Source: Sphagnum compactum
Taxonomy: Eukaryota > Bryophyta > Sphagnopsida > Sphagnales
Direction of reading: 5' to 3'
Length of the DNA stretch: 64,000 nt
Assembly (NCBI GenBank): GCA_965153455.1
Contig: OZ234496.1
Span: forward strand, 1,426,001-1,490,000
Positions 1-11,760 of the stretch are shown here, piece by piece; the stretch's first letter is position 1, and every line of letters begins with the position of its first letter. A program made the translations under genes and the position numbers. The notes under the pieces are model-generated. The model did not search any database. It was given only the letters and a program-made list of their open reading frames with translations, and was not told where the DNA came from.

Positions 1-764
1 TCTTTTTTAATCAATTACATCATATGTAATTGAAAATCCATTAGTAGCCTTGGACAAATCGCATGTGTCCTTATTTGCAGATGACAAATGAAATCAAAGT
101 CAACATATATAGTTTCATCCATATGTGAAACATATGGTCTATGCGGATTGCCATGCAACTAGTATGCAACTAAATTGGTTGGGCCTCACATTGTGCCATG
201 TGTACAATTAACAACAAATCTCAATATGACACATGGAATGTTTATTAACATAGGGGGGCCTAGCCTAAACTAATAAAGTGTAGTCTTTAGTAAATTAAAA
301 GGTGACACATGGTAGTTTGTAGGTTAATCTTTTATCGAATTAAAAGGTGACACATGGTAATTTATAGGTGGTCTACGGAAGCGTAGGGTACTTAAGCAAA
401 ATAGGTTATTCCCATAATAACTTGTGCATGGACCACCAATAGTTAGTCCATGGGTTGAAAATTAGTGCTAACTAGGGTTACTAATCACATTTCAGGATGG
501 AACCAGAGAAGACCTTGAATGTAAACTAAATTGATTGAATATATATTATTTCATAGCGAAGCCCCGGCCTCCCAAATAAAAAATAAAACACATGCAACTA
601 ACTAGGTCTTGAGGCTGATAAAATGTATTTGAAAAGAAAAAAAATTCAATCATCCAAGTTAAGTCCCTGTGATGGGTGAAATACACCAAAATTCCCTTAC
701 ATTAGTATGAAACCCAATAAAAAATCCCTAGAAGCAAGGACAATAGTTTACATCAACTATTCAC
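1..764. other. AT-rich intergenic, small direct repeat
   Basis: No gene is recognised here. A short direct duplication with a 45-bp offset is visible: the motif aattaaaaggtgacacatgg begins at 293 and again at 338. The rest is AT-rich sequence without long reading frames. Confidence 0.5.
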
Positions 765-3641
765 TTGTTCTTTTGCAAAAATTGGCCTTTCCATACCAAA
801 TTGCTACCCATTACATCTTTCAACATCAATTGTGGTGGATCATTACTTTTATTCATGATTAACAACGGAATGAAGCCTTTGCCCTCCACAATTTCAATAA
901 GTTGCACCCAAAACCACCCATCTTCAATAGGGGTGCCATGGTGGGAACATGCCTACCCACCAATCCCTGATATCATACCTATTGCAATGATGTCTTCTTT
1001 GGTAGGATTTATTAATGCAACTAAACTGCGCACCCAAATCAACATGTTCATTATTTGTACAATAGACTTGGATCAAGGCATAGTTATAAAATTTAGCCTT
1101 TTGTGATTAAACTAATTATATTCTTCCCACACATAACAACAACTATTTATTTGGATCTCACCTCTTCTTATGTGCGTGTCACCTTCCATGCACCAGATCG
1201 TGCTTGAGTGCTAACACCAACTTGCACTACAAGTGTGGTCTTTTTTCTTTTTAGCCTAAGATCCACCCAATTAATTCATTCTAGCATATTTGTCAATGTT
1301 GACTATTGTCTAGTTTTGGCATGCCACACCATTCTATTACAGTGATGTGTAATTCTCATCAATAAAGGAAAATTTAGATGTGCACCTTTGTAATATGGCC
1401 AATATCCTGATGTCTAGTTCTACCCTTGTCTTCAATGGCATGCCCCCTCCAAAAGTTTAGTAGGCTTTGTGGATGGTTGCATTTCTATAAGGCATTTAGT
1501 ATCATGCCCCTCCCCAACCTTTGTACACTTTGTGGGTGTTTGCACTTCTACAGTGTGTGTGGCAAGTTCGGTAGTTCCTACAATGCCACCCGGACTTGTC
1601 AAACTTGCACCTAACACTCTTGCATTTGACCGTGCTAACAATTTTGTCATGAACAACTCCACATGAACATTCAATTGTTCAATTCCCCGAGCATTTGAGT
1701 TGCATGCCTCTAGGATTTTTAGTAGCTTTATTTCAATTGCTGCAATTTGTGAAAAGAGAATGGTTGAATTGGAATCTTGCTAGATTTGCATGCATTCCCC
1801 AACATAATTACAACCTAGTTTAGACATCATTGACTATAAAGCACCATCATTGACTATAGCCATTGCAAAATGTAGCTTTCAACACACAAAGAACTAACCT
1901 AGGACCATTGTTACATTCAAAGTCTTCAATGTCAAGTTTTGTGTGCTAGCACTATTGCAAACATGATTACATCAATCCAATCCATTGCTTAATAAGTTCA
2001 AGTTCATTTGCATTTTAAACAAAAAATATGCAATGGAGTATATGGGCACAAAAAGAATCTAGAATTAGACAATGATCAAGATTATAGAAAATATGGCAAT
2101 CTAGGGGTTTTTGTCACCATTCTCTTGGATTTGAAACAAGAAACCTTTAATATAGAGCAAACTTGTAATGCAAGCAAGATTGTAAGGATGACCAACATTT
2201 CAATCAAGTTTACCAAGATTTTCTTGTAATATACCTAAGTTGATGACGATTATAGTTGAATGAAAATGCACTTACCATAGGTTTGTCTATAAAATTGTGG
2301 GTTTGAAAACATTCATCCATTGAACCATAATTCAAAGATTGTTTGCAATTTATCCTCTAATACAATTACAAGAATGTATTTATATGTGTTTGTGGGAATT
2401 CATTGGGTTTCCATTTGTGCCAACTGAGGCTAGCTTTGCAACTGCCACCTTAGATAATGATGGGCTTCGACGCACAAGCTTTTTTTGCAACCCAAAAAAG
2501 ATGCATCCATAGAGTTTTAAGGGTAGGGAATTATACCTTTTATAATTCATATGCTTATTCAATAATTTATACACATCTTCAGAGGCAAAAAATATCAAGT
2601 TTAAACAAACACATACCAATTTGGCTTCAGTAATAGCTTTTCCACCACGGCCATATTTGCTTAATTTTGTGATTGCACCTCTTGCGCATGTTAGCTCGGA
2701 GGTCTTTTTATGTGTATTGCGTTCTTCCCAATATTTAACAAGTGTTGCCCACTGGTTTACATCCACACCAAGAGGGCATCCAATTTGCCCATCCTTTTAA
2801 GACAAGATCTTTCAAACTTCATGAATCATCTAACACAATCCCTAAAGCCGCGGGCACTCAACTTGTGATGGATTTATTCAAATAAGTTATCAAATTGATT
2901 GCGAAGCTCAACCATGTCCATAGGGTTTTGTTCACTCACTTTAACAATAACCATATTTAGGATATGGGGTGCAAGACCCCGCATTGCATTATCCCACTCA
3001 TTTTTACCATCACATGACTCATCGATTTTGCCATGTTTTGTCACCTCCACTTTGTGAGCTAGCAATCCTTTCCTCTTCCGCTCTTCTACCTCAAATTCTA
3101 TGGTCTTTTTTGAAACCCGTTGTTGTGTCTTAATGTCAGCCTTTGACCTACTAGATGGTTCTTGTAGCTCCTCCATGGTTGCAATCATTTTTGCCCCTTG
3201 AGTGTTAATTTCTCCTACATCAAACCCACTAGCCCATCCAACTTGTATGGAACCCTTGCAACAACCATTAAGCCCATCCCAATTTGCATGGCCATGGTGG
3301 TTTATTGCCATTCCTTCATAACAATTATTCCATTATCCTTTGTAGCCAATAGCCCACTGCCCTTGGTGCTTGTAGTGCCCATGTGGTGGTGGTGGGCAGT
3401 TTGATTGTCCCCCTGCCCATTGCCCTAGGTGTCCATAGTGCCCAAGTGGTGGCATACACTTTGCTTGTCTATCAATTGATTTCCATTGTTGCCCACCATA
3501 TCCTGGAGGTGGCCCACCTTGTGCATTAAGCATGCATTCTTCTGCTTGTTGTGGACTGCGACCTTCCACCCCCCCCTTGACTACGTTGTGAAGGGTTAGT
3601 CGTACAACCTTTCTTTGAATTTGCTCTCTACTCTCAATCAT
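765..3641 (-). pseudogene. Decayed transposon protein, Ptta/En-Spm-like
   Basis: Several broken minus-strand frames lie in collinear order. At 3641-3333 the product is Gly/Pro/Gln-rich (PPPGYGGQQW). At 3311-2874 it has a charged segment ending ELRNQFDNLFE. At 2766-2380 it begins VNQWATLVKYWEERN. From about 1100 to 765 it reads VALINPTKEDIIAIG and then GSNLVWKGQFLQ. The xVDxxQWxxLVxYW signature followed by a basic, Lys/Arg-rich stretch is what I know from plant 'transposase, Ptta/En/Spm' (Transposase_24-type) proteins. The downstream segment resembles the C-terminal region carried by related elements. Stops and frame changes separate the pieces, so this is a relic. Grouping the pieces into one element is inference from order and strand. 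I saw no terminal repeats. The N-terminal Gly/Pro-rich frame could be unrelated. Confidence 0.4.
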
Positions 3642-3660
3642 ACCCTTAATCCCATGTTAG

Positions 3661-4085
3661 TAATTTGAAAACATATGTATCATGCACCTAGGCAACTTCC
3701 AACAATCAAGACATTCAATGCACAAGAAACAAACTCGGATTCATAATATTGGAAATATAATGGTTGGCATCAATTGTGCCGTTGTGGTTTTATAAATAAA
3801 ACCTACCTAGTTGAAGAATGGTTCTTTTTATGTCCCTACCCCACTATGAACTAATTAAATAACCCTAGTTTAGGAAGTAGGTTAAGGTGTTAAATCTCAT
3901 TTATTTCAAGTTACCCTTTAAAGGTCAAGCCTATTTGATTGGCTCATCCCAAATGGCATTTGGTTTTTAATGTTCTTTGTGTATTTTCAATGTTATAATG
4001 CACTTACTTATATAATTTACAAATTTGAAAACAAAAACAAAAAATATGGGATAGATTTTTGGTTGCAACCTAGTTGCTTGTATTA
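3661..4085. other. AT-rich spacer
   Basis: Nothing recognisable is present: no long reading frame, repeat or RNA gene is visible between the transposon relic and the TTAGGT-rich block. Confidence 0.4.
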
Positions 4086-4089
4086 ATAA

Positions 4090-4760
4090 CTACATACTAA
4101 CTAACAATTACTAATTAACTAACTAAATTAGGTTAGGCTACCTTAAACTAAGTATCTAGGTCAAGTTATTGTATGTTAGATTATGTTAGGCTAGGTACCT
4201 AAGTTAGATTAAAGTAAGTTAAGTTAGGTTTTAAATACATATGTAAGTAATTGAGTTAGGTTAGGTTAAAGTAAATAAAGTTAGGTTAGGTTAAACTAAA
4301 CTAGCCTAAGTACTTAAGTTACGTTACACTAAGTTAAATTATGTTAGGTTAGGTAACTAGATTAGGTTTAGGGTTTAAGGTAGATTATGTTAGATTAAAG
4401 TAAATTAAGTTAAACAAAGTACCTATGATAAGATAGGTTAGGTTATACACTAATTGTTAAATTAGTTACATTGACACTTTTTAGTTGCATAAGACAAGTT
4501 ACAAAGGAAATGATTTCTCACTTGGGGTATGTTAAACTATGTACATACCTAGCTTAGGTTAGGTTAGGTACCTAGGTTGGGTTGGGTTAAGCTAGGTACT
4601 TAAGTTGAGTTAGGTTAAGTTATGATCTTAAGTGAGGTTAAGCTAATTACTTAGGTTTGGTTAGGCTAGTTTAAACTATGTACTTAGGTTAGATTACATA
4701 CCTAGGTTGGGTTAATCAGGCTAGGTTAAACTACATACCTAGGTTAAGTTAAGTTGGATT
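4090..4760. repeat. Degenerate TTAGGT/CTAGGTTA-rich satellite block
   Basis: About 670 bp is dominated by variants of ggttaggtta, taggttaaacta and gtacctaggtt. Unit length is irregular, mostly multiples of 5-6 bp with insertions such as aagttag and ctaggtac. It looks like a decayed simple satellite. The repeat is not the canonical plant telomere heptamer TTTAGGG, so I do not call it telomeric. No coding potential is visible. Confidence 0.7.
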
Positions 4761-4866
4761 ACCTAATGTATTTTTCTCCTTATGAATATATTTAATATAC
4801 ACATTAACATACCTTTGATTTATTTCAAAAATACAACCATGTACACCCACATAATACAATACCCCT

Positions 4867-4889
4867 ACACACACACACACACACACACA
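4867..4889. repeat. (AC)n microsatellite
   Basis: An uninterrupted run of alternating A and C, about 23 bp long, in AT-rich intergenic DNA. Confidence 0.9.
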
Positions 4890-4899
4890 TATTCTATTA

Positions 4900-7430
4900 C
4901 ACATTAAAATTTATATCCCTAGGGTTTAAACTCACCCCACAATGGTACAATTAATTTTGGTCACTATTCAATAGTGGGTCATATAGGACTATTCTTGGAT
5001 GAAAATGTTATTAAATGTTGTTCATATGGAAGAATAAAGAAAAAAATAGTTGCAATGTATTCATAAGTATGACCAAAATTACTAAATAGTTGTAAAAACA
5101 ATCAAAACTAGTTGTAAATAACATATAATTGCATATAGTTGCAAATATATGGGTTGCATTTTTGCCTTTTCAATGGTAGCTAAGTAAATCATAATATAAT
5201 ACATAGGTTGGTAGGTGAATTGTTAGGCTAGGTAGGTAATGAGGTTTCAATATTGTAATCTTCTATGTGGTGGCATTTTTCAAGGCAAATTTTAAAATTT
5301 TACATTTAATAAATCAATCCAATAGTCCATGTTGATTAATATGGGACATTGGATAAGTCCTTCATGATTACATTTGGAATGATTATAGTCATGAAAAATA
5401 TAATCCTTAACGGTGTTTGCAAACTAATGCCGTGAAAACAATTAGTGGTATAAATGACATCGTCATTTGTTCGATAAAGTCATACAATCATTTACAATCA
5501 TACATGACATAAATAATTATATTTTTATTCGTTTATGTAGTCATAAAAACCATGCTTTGGTATATTGTTAATGTTGATGGGCAAGGACCCAATAGTGTTA
5601 CATCTTAATGAATGGTTATACAAATGTGTCATTAGCATAATGCATTTAATTGATTCATTTGATTTAATTGATTCATTTCATAAAATTTTAATTTAGTATG
5701 CCCCATGTACCAAGCTCCTCCACATCACTTAACTATTCATAATGATTTGATCATCCATCCTCTTCAATGTCTATGTTTTATATTTGTTTATTCCTTGTAT
5801 CACAATTTCCTAGAAGTATTACGAAGGCAAAGAATATTTAACATTTTTCCTTACATTTTTAATATATGTATAAACCAATGATGTATGTGCTTGTACACTT
5901 CATCAATATGTGTTTCAAGTTTTGGGGTGAATTTGTTTCACACATTAGTTCAATTAATACACTAGTTTTATGTGTGTGTTTCATCATGTAATGCAAGCCA
6001 TAAAATCGCTAATAGATTGCATGTTTTATACATATTTTGAACTCAACAACATTATTATTAAATTTTTCCTTTGACTTTATTTCATTTACCTTGTGTGGAG
6101 TTTTGAGGATGTTGTTTTCTTGTAGCTTCATATCCTAATTTGATAATGTATTCGTAGACATTCCTTTTCCATATTCATTTGTGTATCACAAAAAATTGAA
6201 CAACAAATTTTTCTTTCATCAATCATGTGATTACCTCCTTGTCAAGGGGAGTTTTAAATATACATCAAACATACCCTTCCCCTTGGATCCCAAAATAACC
6301 ACTTCACCCACTTTAACATGCTTTAGCTTGAATAAAATTCCTTTTTTTTATAAATTATTTTTTTCTTCATTGTTCAAAGAAAATGTAAACTTTAATAAGT
6401 CTTGGATTGAACTTGCATGAAAATTCTTTATTTTTTGAAAATAAATAAAAAATTTAATCATATTTCATAGGGAAGAATAAACTTGGATGGAATTCGAAGA
6501 AAATTCTTCATTTTTTTTGTACTAAATTTTCATTTTTTCATTTTTCATAGGAATGTGTAAAGTAAACAATTCCTATTGGGCCATGGTCATGACCATGATC
6601 TCTTTCACATCTATTGCAATTTTCATGACACACACTCATATCACATTGAAAAACTCATATTGATTTTTCAATAGTTGTGACCAAAATTTCCACTATTTTT
6701 TTTATATGAGAATTTTGATATGATAAGAATTTTTTACTTAAGGCATTTATTGTGATATTTGATCTTTGCTACTATACCCACGAATGATAATTGATATATG
6801 TTTATTGAAATAATTTATTTTTTATGAATATGATAGTTTTGATCTAAATTTTCTAGAACTTTGACAATAATGAATAAATATACTAAATCTTTAGTGATGT
6901 TATTGAAATATATCCATGGTTTGGATTGTCCTTTATATGGGGAAAGTCTTGAGTTCAATTCCTTCGACAATGTAGTTTTAAGTTTTTTTTTTTTTTTTTG
7001 GTACGCCTTTTTTTTAATCAAGTAATTCCAAACATTAATTATACCTACAATATTCTTTGTCCCACAAGTTTTTGACATTTCAAAGCCCATTTCAAGTTTT
7101 CATTTGCCCATAAATTCTACATACTCATATCTAGATTATTAGCAGGGTGAATGCAACTTTAAACCTCCCTTGAAGAAAAACATGCAAAGTGTTGGTTGAA
7201 ACAAAAACAAGCAAAATGTTGGTTGAAATATTTATGTAAATTGGAACAACAATTCTTTTCATTACCTTGGTGTAGGTGGGCATTGGTAGGTTGTCATTGT
7301 TAGATTCAATGGCATGACCGACCCATTTCTATCTTGTCATAATTATCTTTTTTCGATATTTTACTTTTTTTTTTCTTTAACCATGTGCACATCTATATAA
7401 ATTGTGAAAATGGTTGTAGTATCAATATGA
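4900..7430. other. AT-rich gene-free stretch
   Basis: About 2.5 kb of low-GC sequence with poly-A/T tracts (for example a long T run near 6985). The short reading frames here have no recognisable motif and are typical of chance ORFs. No RNA gene or element termini were recognised. Confidence 0.5.
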
Positions 7431-7439
7431 AAAAAATGT

Positions 7440-7800
7440 GTCAATTTGTAGGATCTTTGAAGCAACTTGTGTCTAAGTGCGAAGAAGTTTGTTTGTAATG
7501 AATGAGATAAATTATTAGAATGAATAGTTTTCTCTTGATTATTTTGAAATTAACGAAAATATTCAATTAATGTGTTAGGCTTGATAGGGTTGTAAAACTT
7601 GTATGAGACTAATTATCATAACATGGTAGTTTGAATTCTTTTGTTTGATTTTTTTCAAGTTAACTAGTAGTTAAAGGTTGTAATATGATTCCATTAAGTT
7701 TATAAAAATATAGAGAACCAATGAGAACAATCATCATTATTTTATAAAAATGAGTTACTGAATTAAGGTTTAAATTAGGTCAAAATTTTCAACCACATTG
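7440..7800. repeat. Diverged duplicate of the RPS17 promoter-proximal region
   Basis: This stretch matches, with many substitutions and gaps, the segment at about 8450-8705 just before RPS17. Both copies have in order: a ggatc/ggtcctcgga start, cttgtgt(c/t)aagtg(c/t)gaagaa, a (t)aaattattagaat motif, agttaa...ttgtaatag/a, accaatga, gagtta(c/g)tgaatta(a/g)gg and finally ttaggtcaaa. In the upstream copy the telo-box cores have drifted (attaaggttt). The offset is roughly 0.9-1.0 kb. The interpretation as an old segmental duplication is mine. An alignment would settle it. Confidence 0.5.
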
Positions 7801-8100
7801 CACATCAATTACCAACAGATTTTTAACCGTATCTCCATGCAAAGACAAGGCTTACAAAAGGTGTACAATTGCTTAAAAAATTCACACACATATTGTTGAA
7901 TAGCAACATCTTGTCAAGTTATTTTAATCAATATTTTCTTAATTTTAGATATTTATGCTTCATGCACTTAACTTTTGGAACTATGAGAGAGTTAAAAAAA
8001 GAGTCAATTGAAATATCTCGTTGCATGTGATGATCACATAAGTTGTGAAATTAACATTCTACATGGAATGATGAACTTGACATATCATGACAAATTACAT

Positions 8101-8253
8101 CACTACTACAAAATGTGGGTGTAGTTCACTAGTCCCCGTTCACTAGATCAGTGAATTTTTGTTTTTTCACTGGTCCTCGTTCACTACAACGAGTGAATTC
8201 ACTCAAAATCCAGTGAAATCACTTGGCGTACAGGGACACCTTTTGTTGTAGTG
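8101..8253. mobile_element. CACTA-type miniature element (153 bp)
   Basis: The left end reads CACTACTACAAAATGTG. The reverse complement of the right end reads CACTACAACAAAAGGTG, giving 15 of 17 matching terminal bases that start with the diagnostic CACTA. A 3-bp direct repeat, cat, flanks the element at 8098-8100 and 8254-8256, which is the expected target-site duplication size for CACTA (En/Spm) elements. The interior holds repeated ttcact/agtgaa words in both orientations, resembling the subterminal repeats that bind transposase. It has no coding capacity, so it is a non-autonomous MITE-like derivative. It lies about 0.6 kb upstream of the RPS17 start, between the two copies of the duplicated promoter segment. 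Confidence 0.85.
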
Positions 8254-8639
8254 CATCTACATGTAAGATGTTCATCTCTTATTTAAGAGGAAGCCAAAGC
8301 TCACAAATGAATCCAAAAGTTTAGTTTGTAACAACTTGTGTGATCTTAAGGTTGAGCCGAGCAAAGAGTTTGTTATATATGTAATTATTTATTAGTTTCA
8401 TTATTATTCTCTCATTGTTCCATTGTCAATTTCTAACAAACATGGAGGGTCCTCGGAATAGGCTTGTGTTAAGTGTGAAGAAAAAAGCTTTGTGACAAAC
8501 AAGATTAATTATTAGAATTGGTAGTTGAATTGTATCGTTTCTAACTTAAGTTAATTAGCAGTTAAATTAAATGTTGTAATAGACTTTCATACCTCTTGTA
8601 AGAATTTGCAGTTCTAGACCAATGAAGGTGACCGGCGTT

Positions 8640-8836
8640 CGTTAGTAAAACCAGTTAGTGAATTAGGGTTTTAGTTAGTAAATTAGGGTTTTGAGTTAGG
8701 TCAAAGCCTCCGGCCGCTTCTAACATTCCCTCTTTCGCTGTGTGCTCGAGACTCATCGCCGTTGTTTGCTGCTCTGTGCAGCGTCTTCTCGGATTCTTCA
8801 ACTTCCTCGGCGGTTCTTCGCGTTTCATTCTTCACC
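8640..8836 (+). promoter_or_regulatory. RPS17 promoter/leader with two telo-boxes
   Basis: Two copies of ttagggtttt occur 20 bp apart (around 8663 and 8683), each reading AAAACCCTAA on the other strand. This is the telo-box, a known promoter element of plant ribosomal-protein and other translation genes. A pyrimidine-rich stretch follows (ccctctttcgctg, around 8727) and probably lies at or near the transcription start, then the GC-richer leader to the ATG at 8837. The telo-box calls are read directly. The start site is inferred. Confidence 0.6.
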
Positions 8837-10837
8837 ATGGTATGTGGATTATTACCTCGCACGCGTTTTGCTCATATTTTTTTTTTCCCCTTCTTGTGAT
8901 GGGAAATTTTCGCTTAGAATTGTCTTGTTTTGATTTGCGTCTGGGAGTCTTTTTTTATATTTTGGTTGCCGGCGTTTTCGCCTCTACCGCCGTGCGGGAT
9001 GCAAGGATGGCTCCTTTTCCGTTTCGGTTGTGATACCTGGTGCACTTGGGGGGCGGGGGGATCTAGCATCAGTTCCTGACATTGGAACGTATTTACAGAA
9101 GTTCTTGACGTTTGTTTCATTGTTAGGGTTCCAATTCCTGATCAGTACCGGGTGTACACACCATTTGGTCTAGGATTTTGGTGAACTGTGAATGCATGCT
9201 TTCTTTGATTTCCAAAATTTCCTGCAGATAACTGTGTGGGTGAGGATCTGTAGTTTTCACATGGATTTTGGTAATGGACACTACAGGGCCGCGTAAGAAC
9301 TAAGACGGTTAAGAAGGCTTCAAGGGTCATCATTGAGAGGTACTACTCTCGGATGACTCTTGACTTTCAGACAAACAAGAAAATTGCTGAAGAAGTGGCA
9401 ATCATTCCATCAAAACGCCTCCGCAATAAAATTGCAGGATTTGCAACCGTAAGTCCCTCTATTCCTTTTCTAAGAGCTGGTAGCTTTCTATTCTTCCAAG
9501 TCAAGGGTCCGTGCATGATCTAGCTTTAGGGAGGAGGGCATTCAACCAGGTTGGTATGATCTATGATCATTTCAGTGGCAACAGGTTTTTTTCTTGCTTT
9601 TTGTAAATCAAAAACTTGCTGTGTCATGGATATTACTGCAAGACAGCAGAGAAGTCATGGGAGTGTGTTGGGGTGCAGCACTTGATGAAACGTATTCAGA
9701 GAGGTCCAGTGCGAGGAATTTCTCTGAAACTGCAGGAGGAAGAGCGTGAGAGGCGCATGGACTTTGTGCCCGAGGAATCTGCCATCAAGACAGATGTGAT
9801 TGAGGTAGATTCCATTAAATGTTATAAGTTAAAAGCACTGATCTTTACCCGAACGCCCAAACTAGCATGTCCACTCGTAGTAGCTGAGCAATGTCTTCAG
9901 GAGGTAGTCTACACTACCCTTCTGTCAAGCAGAGTGCCATGCTTGCTGAGCTGGTAAGCACCAGAGAAAGGTAAAAGGCAGATGGTAAATGGGAAGAAAG
10001 CCTACCGCTTGCTGCAGACAACAAACTCCAGCTTGCAGTGCAATCATCAGATTTTTAACCTCAAAACCTCAGTCACTACAGAGAAACTTCAGGCTTTATA
10101 TTTGGGTATGAGCCTGAAAATTTAGAGGTACTTTTGGAGACTAGAAATTCTATTAGAGTAGCTTTCTCTGCTCTACAAAGGGTGCAGTGGAGCAGTCTTA
10201 ATGATTCTTTTGTGGGGGCTGAACCAACAGGTGGACAGGGAGACCATTGAGCTTCTCGCTGCTTTGAACATGCCCCAGCTTCCTGGTGTTGTGCAGCAAG
10301 TGAGTTTACTTCTTTGTTCTCAAATTCTTTTGTCATCCCTCCAGCAGCTGCACTTGTCTCTGTGCAAGAATGCATTGCTGTTATTACTTTTTTGTTCGCA
10401 AGTTCCTGCTCTTAAAAGTTCTCCATGTTGTGTCTCTTCTCTTCCTCATTGTTAAGTTTCTCCTCTTTCTTTTGTTCCTCTCTCTTCTTGGTAAACCTTT
10501 AGAAAGTTGACTGAATAAGATGCATTACACTAGTGAGTGCGCTCCTCTAGTGTTCAGAGAACTGTTGGGGATCACAAAATTTCTCAAGTCTCCACTGTAA
10601 GGCACAAAAGTAACTCAAGGAAGTGTGAAAATACTATAATAATGTTGATGCTTTGCTCCTGAATGCTGAAGTTAGCCGTGATCTCCAAGAACTCTGTTCC
10701 ATGGAACTGATACTGGCTCTGGTTGGGATTTTTCTGATTGTGAGCAGGCTGCTCCACCACCCGGTGGTGGATTTTTCAAGCCACAAGTGGGTGGATTCCA
10801 GGGTGGTAACTTCCAGGGTAACAAGACCAGAACCTAG
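8837..10837 (+). CDS. RPS17: 40S ribosomal protein S17 (eS17)
   Basis: Cytosolic small-subunit ribosomal protein. Five coding exons: 8837-8839, 9287-9448, 9679-9804, 10231-10299 and 10748-10837, all with GT-AG introns, joining to 149 residues. Exon 1 contributes only the ATG, which is followed directly by gtatgt. This is a layout known in ribosomal-protein genes that lets intron 1 act as a leader-proximal intron. The product starts [14 protein letters not shown] and continues with [38 protein letters not shown] and [20 protein letters not shown], the hallmark eS17 blocks. The tail is Gly/Phe-rich ([19 protein letters not shown]). Plant eS17 is usually about 140 residues, so length fits and the tail is slightly long. 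Upstream telo-boxes suggest coordinate regulation with other translation genes. Confidence 0.97.
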
Positions 10838-11450
10838 ATGAGGTTGTTTTTGCACATTTAATACCAGACTTGTCTTCTTTGTGGAAAGAATGCTCTTTAG
10901 TTTTTAAAAACCCCGAGTTCTAACTTTGGAAGTGACCCTTATGTGATTCTTGGTACTGAAGATTTATACCCTTCACCATGCACTCAGATTTGTGTTGGTG
11001 TATTTGTCAAGTGCTATTTTGTGGTTGATTGGTCAGGGAATCCTGATATGGTAATTAGTGCAACAGTGAGTATCTCTGGACTTTTTTCCTTGAATATGGG
11101 TTTGTCACAAATTAACAGCTTTGTTACGAATATGTGCAACTATTGTCCTCCCAAATGTGCAAACAACTTACTGAACTTGATGATCAATGAGGCTGTCGAG
11201 CATCTAAAGGTAAAGCTATGCAATTGATGAGAATCCCATGAGAATTTTGGCTTCTTTGAAATAGCAGAATGTGGATATGTATACCTCCTTATCTTTGAGC
11301 TGCTCTGTTTCCATCAAAATCAAGACAGTGGGAGCAAGTATCAGTTCACGGAGTGCTAGACAATGCCTTGGACTCAAGTTGACTCAAATGAGTCCCTGGA
11401 CTCGAGGGCTAGAGAACTGTTGGAATTGGTATTCCTGAGTTCGGGGACTG
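10838..11450 (+). other. RPS17 3' flank
   Basis: Sequence following the RPS17 stop, containing its presumed 3' UTR. I could not place a convincing poly(A) signal. A short frame at 10943-11227 encodes nothing recognisable. Confidence 0.4.
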
Positions 11451-11453
11451 AAT

Positions 11454-11760
11454 GTGCAGAAAACTGCTGGAATTGCAATTGCAATTGGAATTGGAATCAC
11501 AATAACATCTAATCTTAAGTTGTTATGGGCGAAGTTGGTTGATTCTCTGGCCAGCCAGTACCCTGGTGCTGTTCTCAAGTACCTGGAGACTGGAGGTGCA
11601 GAAAACTGCTGGAATTGCAATTGCAATTGGAATTGGAATCACAATAACATCTAATCTTAGGTTGTTATGGGCGAAGTTGGTTGATTCTCTGGCCAGCCAG
11701 TACCCTGGTGCTGTTCTCAAGTACCTGGAGACTGGAGGTGCAGAAAACTGCTGGAATGGG
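11454..11760. repeat. 142-bp tandem repeat, two copies plus a partial third
   Basis: Unit 1 (11454-11595) and unit 2 (11596-11737) are nearly identical; the only difference I noted is aatcttaag versus aatcttagg. A third copy starts at 11738 with gtgcagaaaactgctgg and then diverges. Each unit contains attgcaattgcaattggaat, itself a short repeat, and an open stretch that could read KLVDSLASQYPGAVLKYLE. As 142 is not a multiple of three, this reading shifts frame between units, so the array is not a repeated protein domain. I do not recognise the peptide. It may derive from a captured exon. Confidence 0.9.

Noticed and set aside
4090-4760. Telomeric array
   Set aside because: The unit is TTAGGT-like and irregular, not the plant heptamer TTTAGGG.
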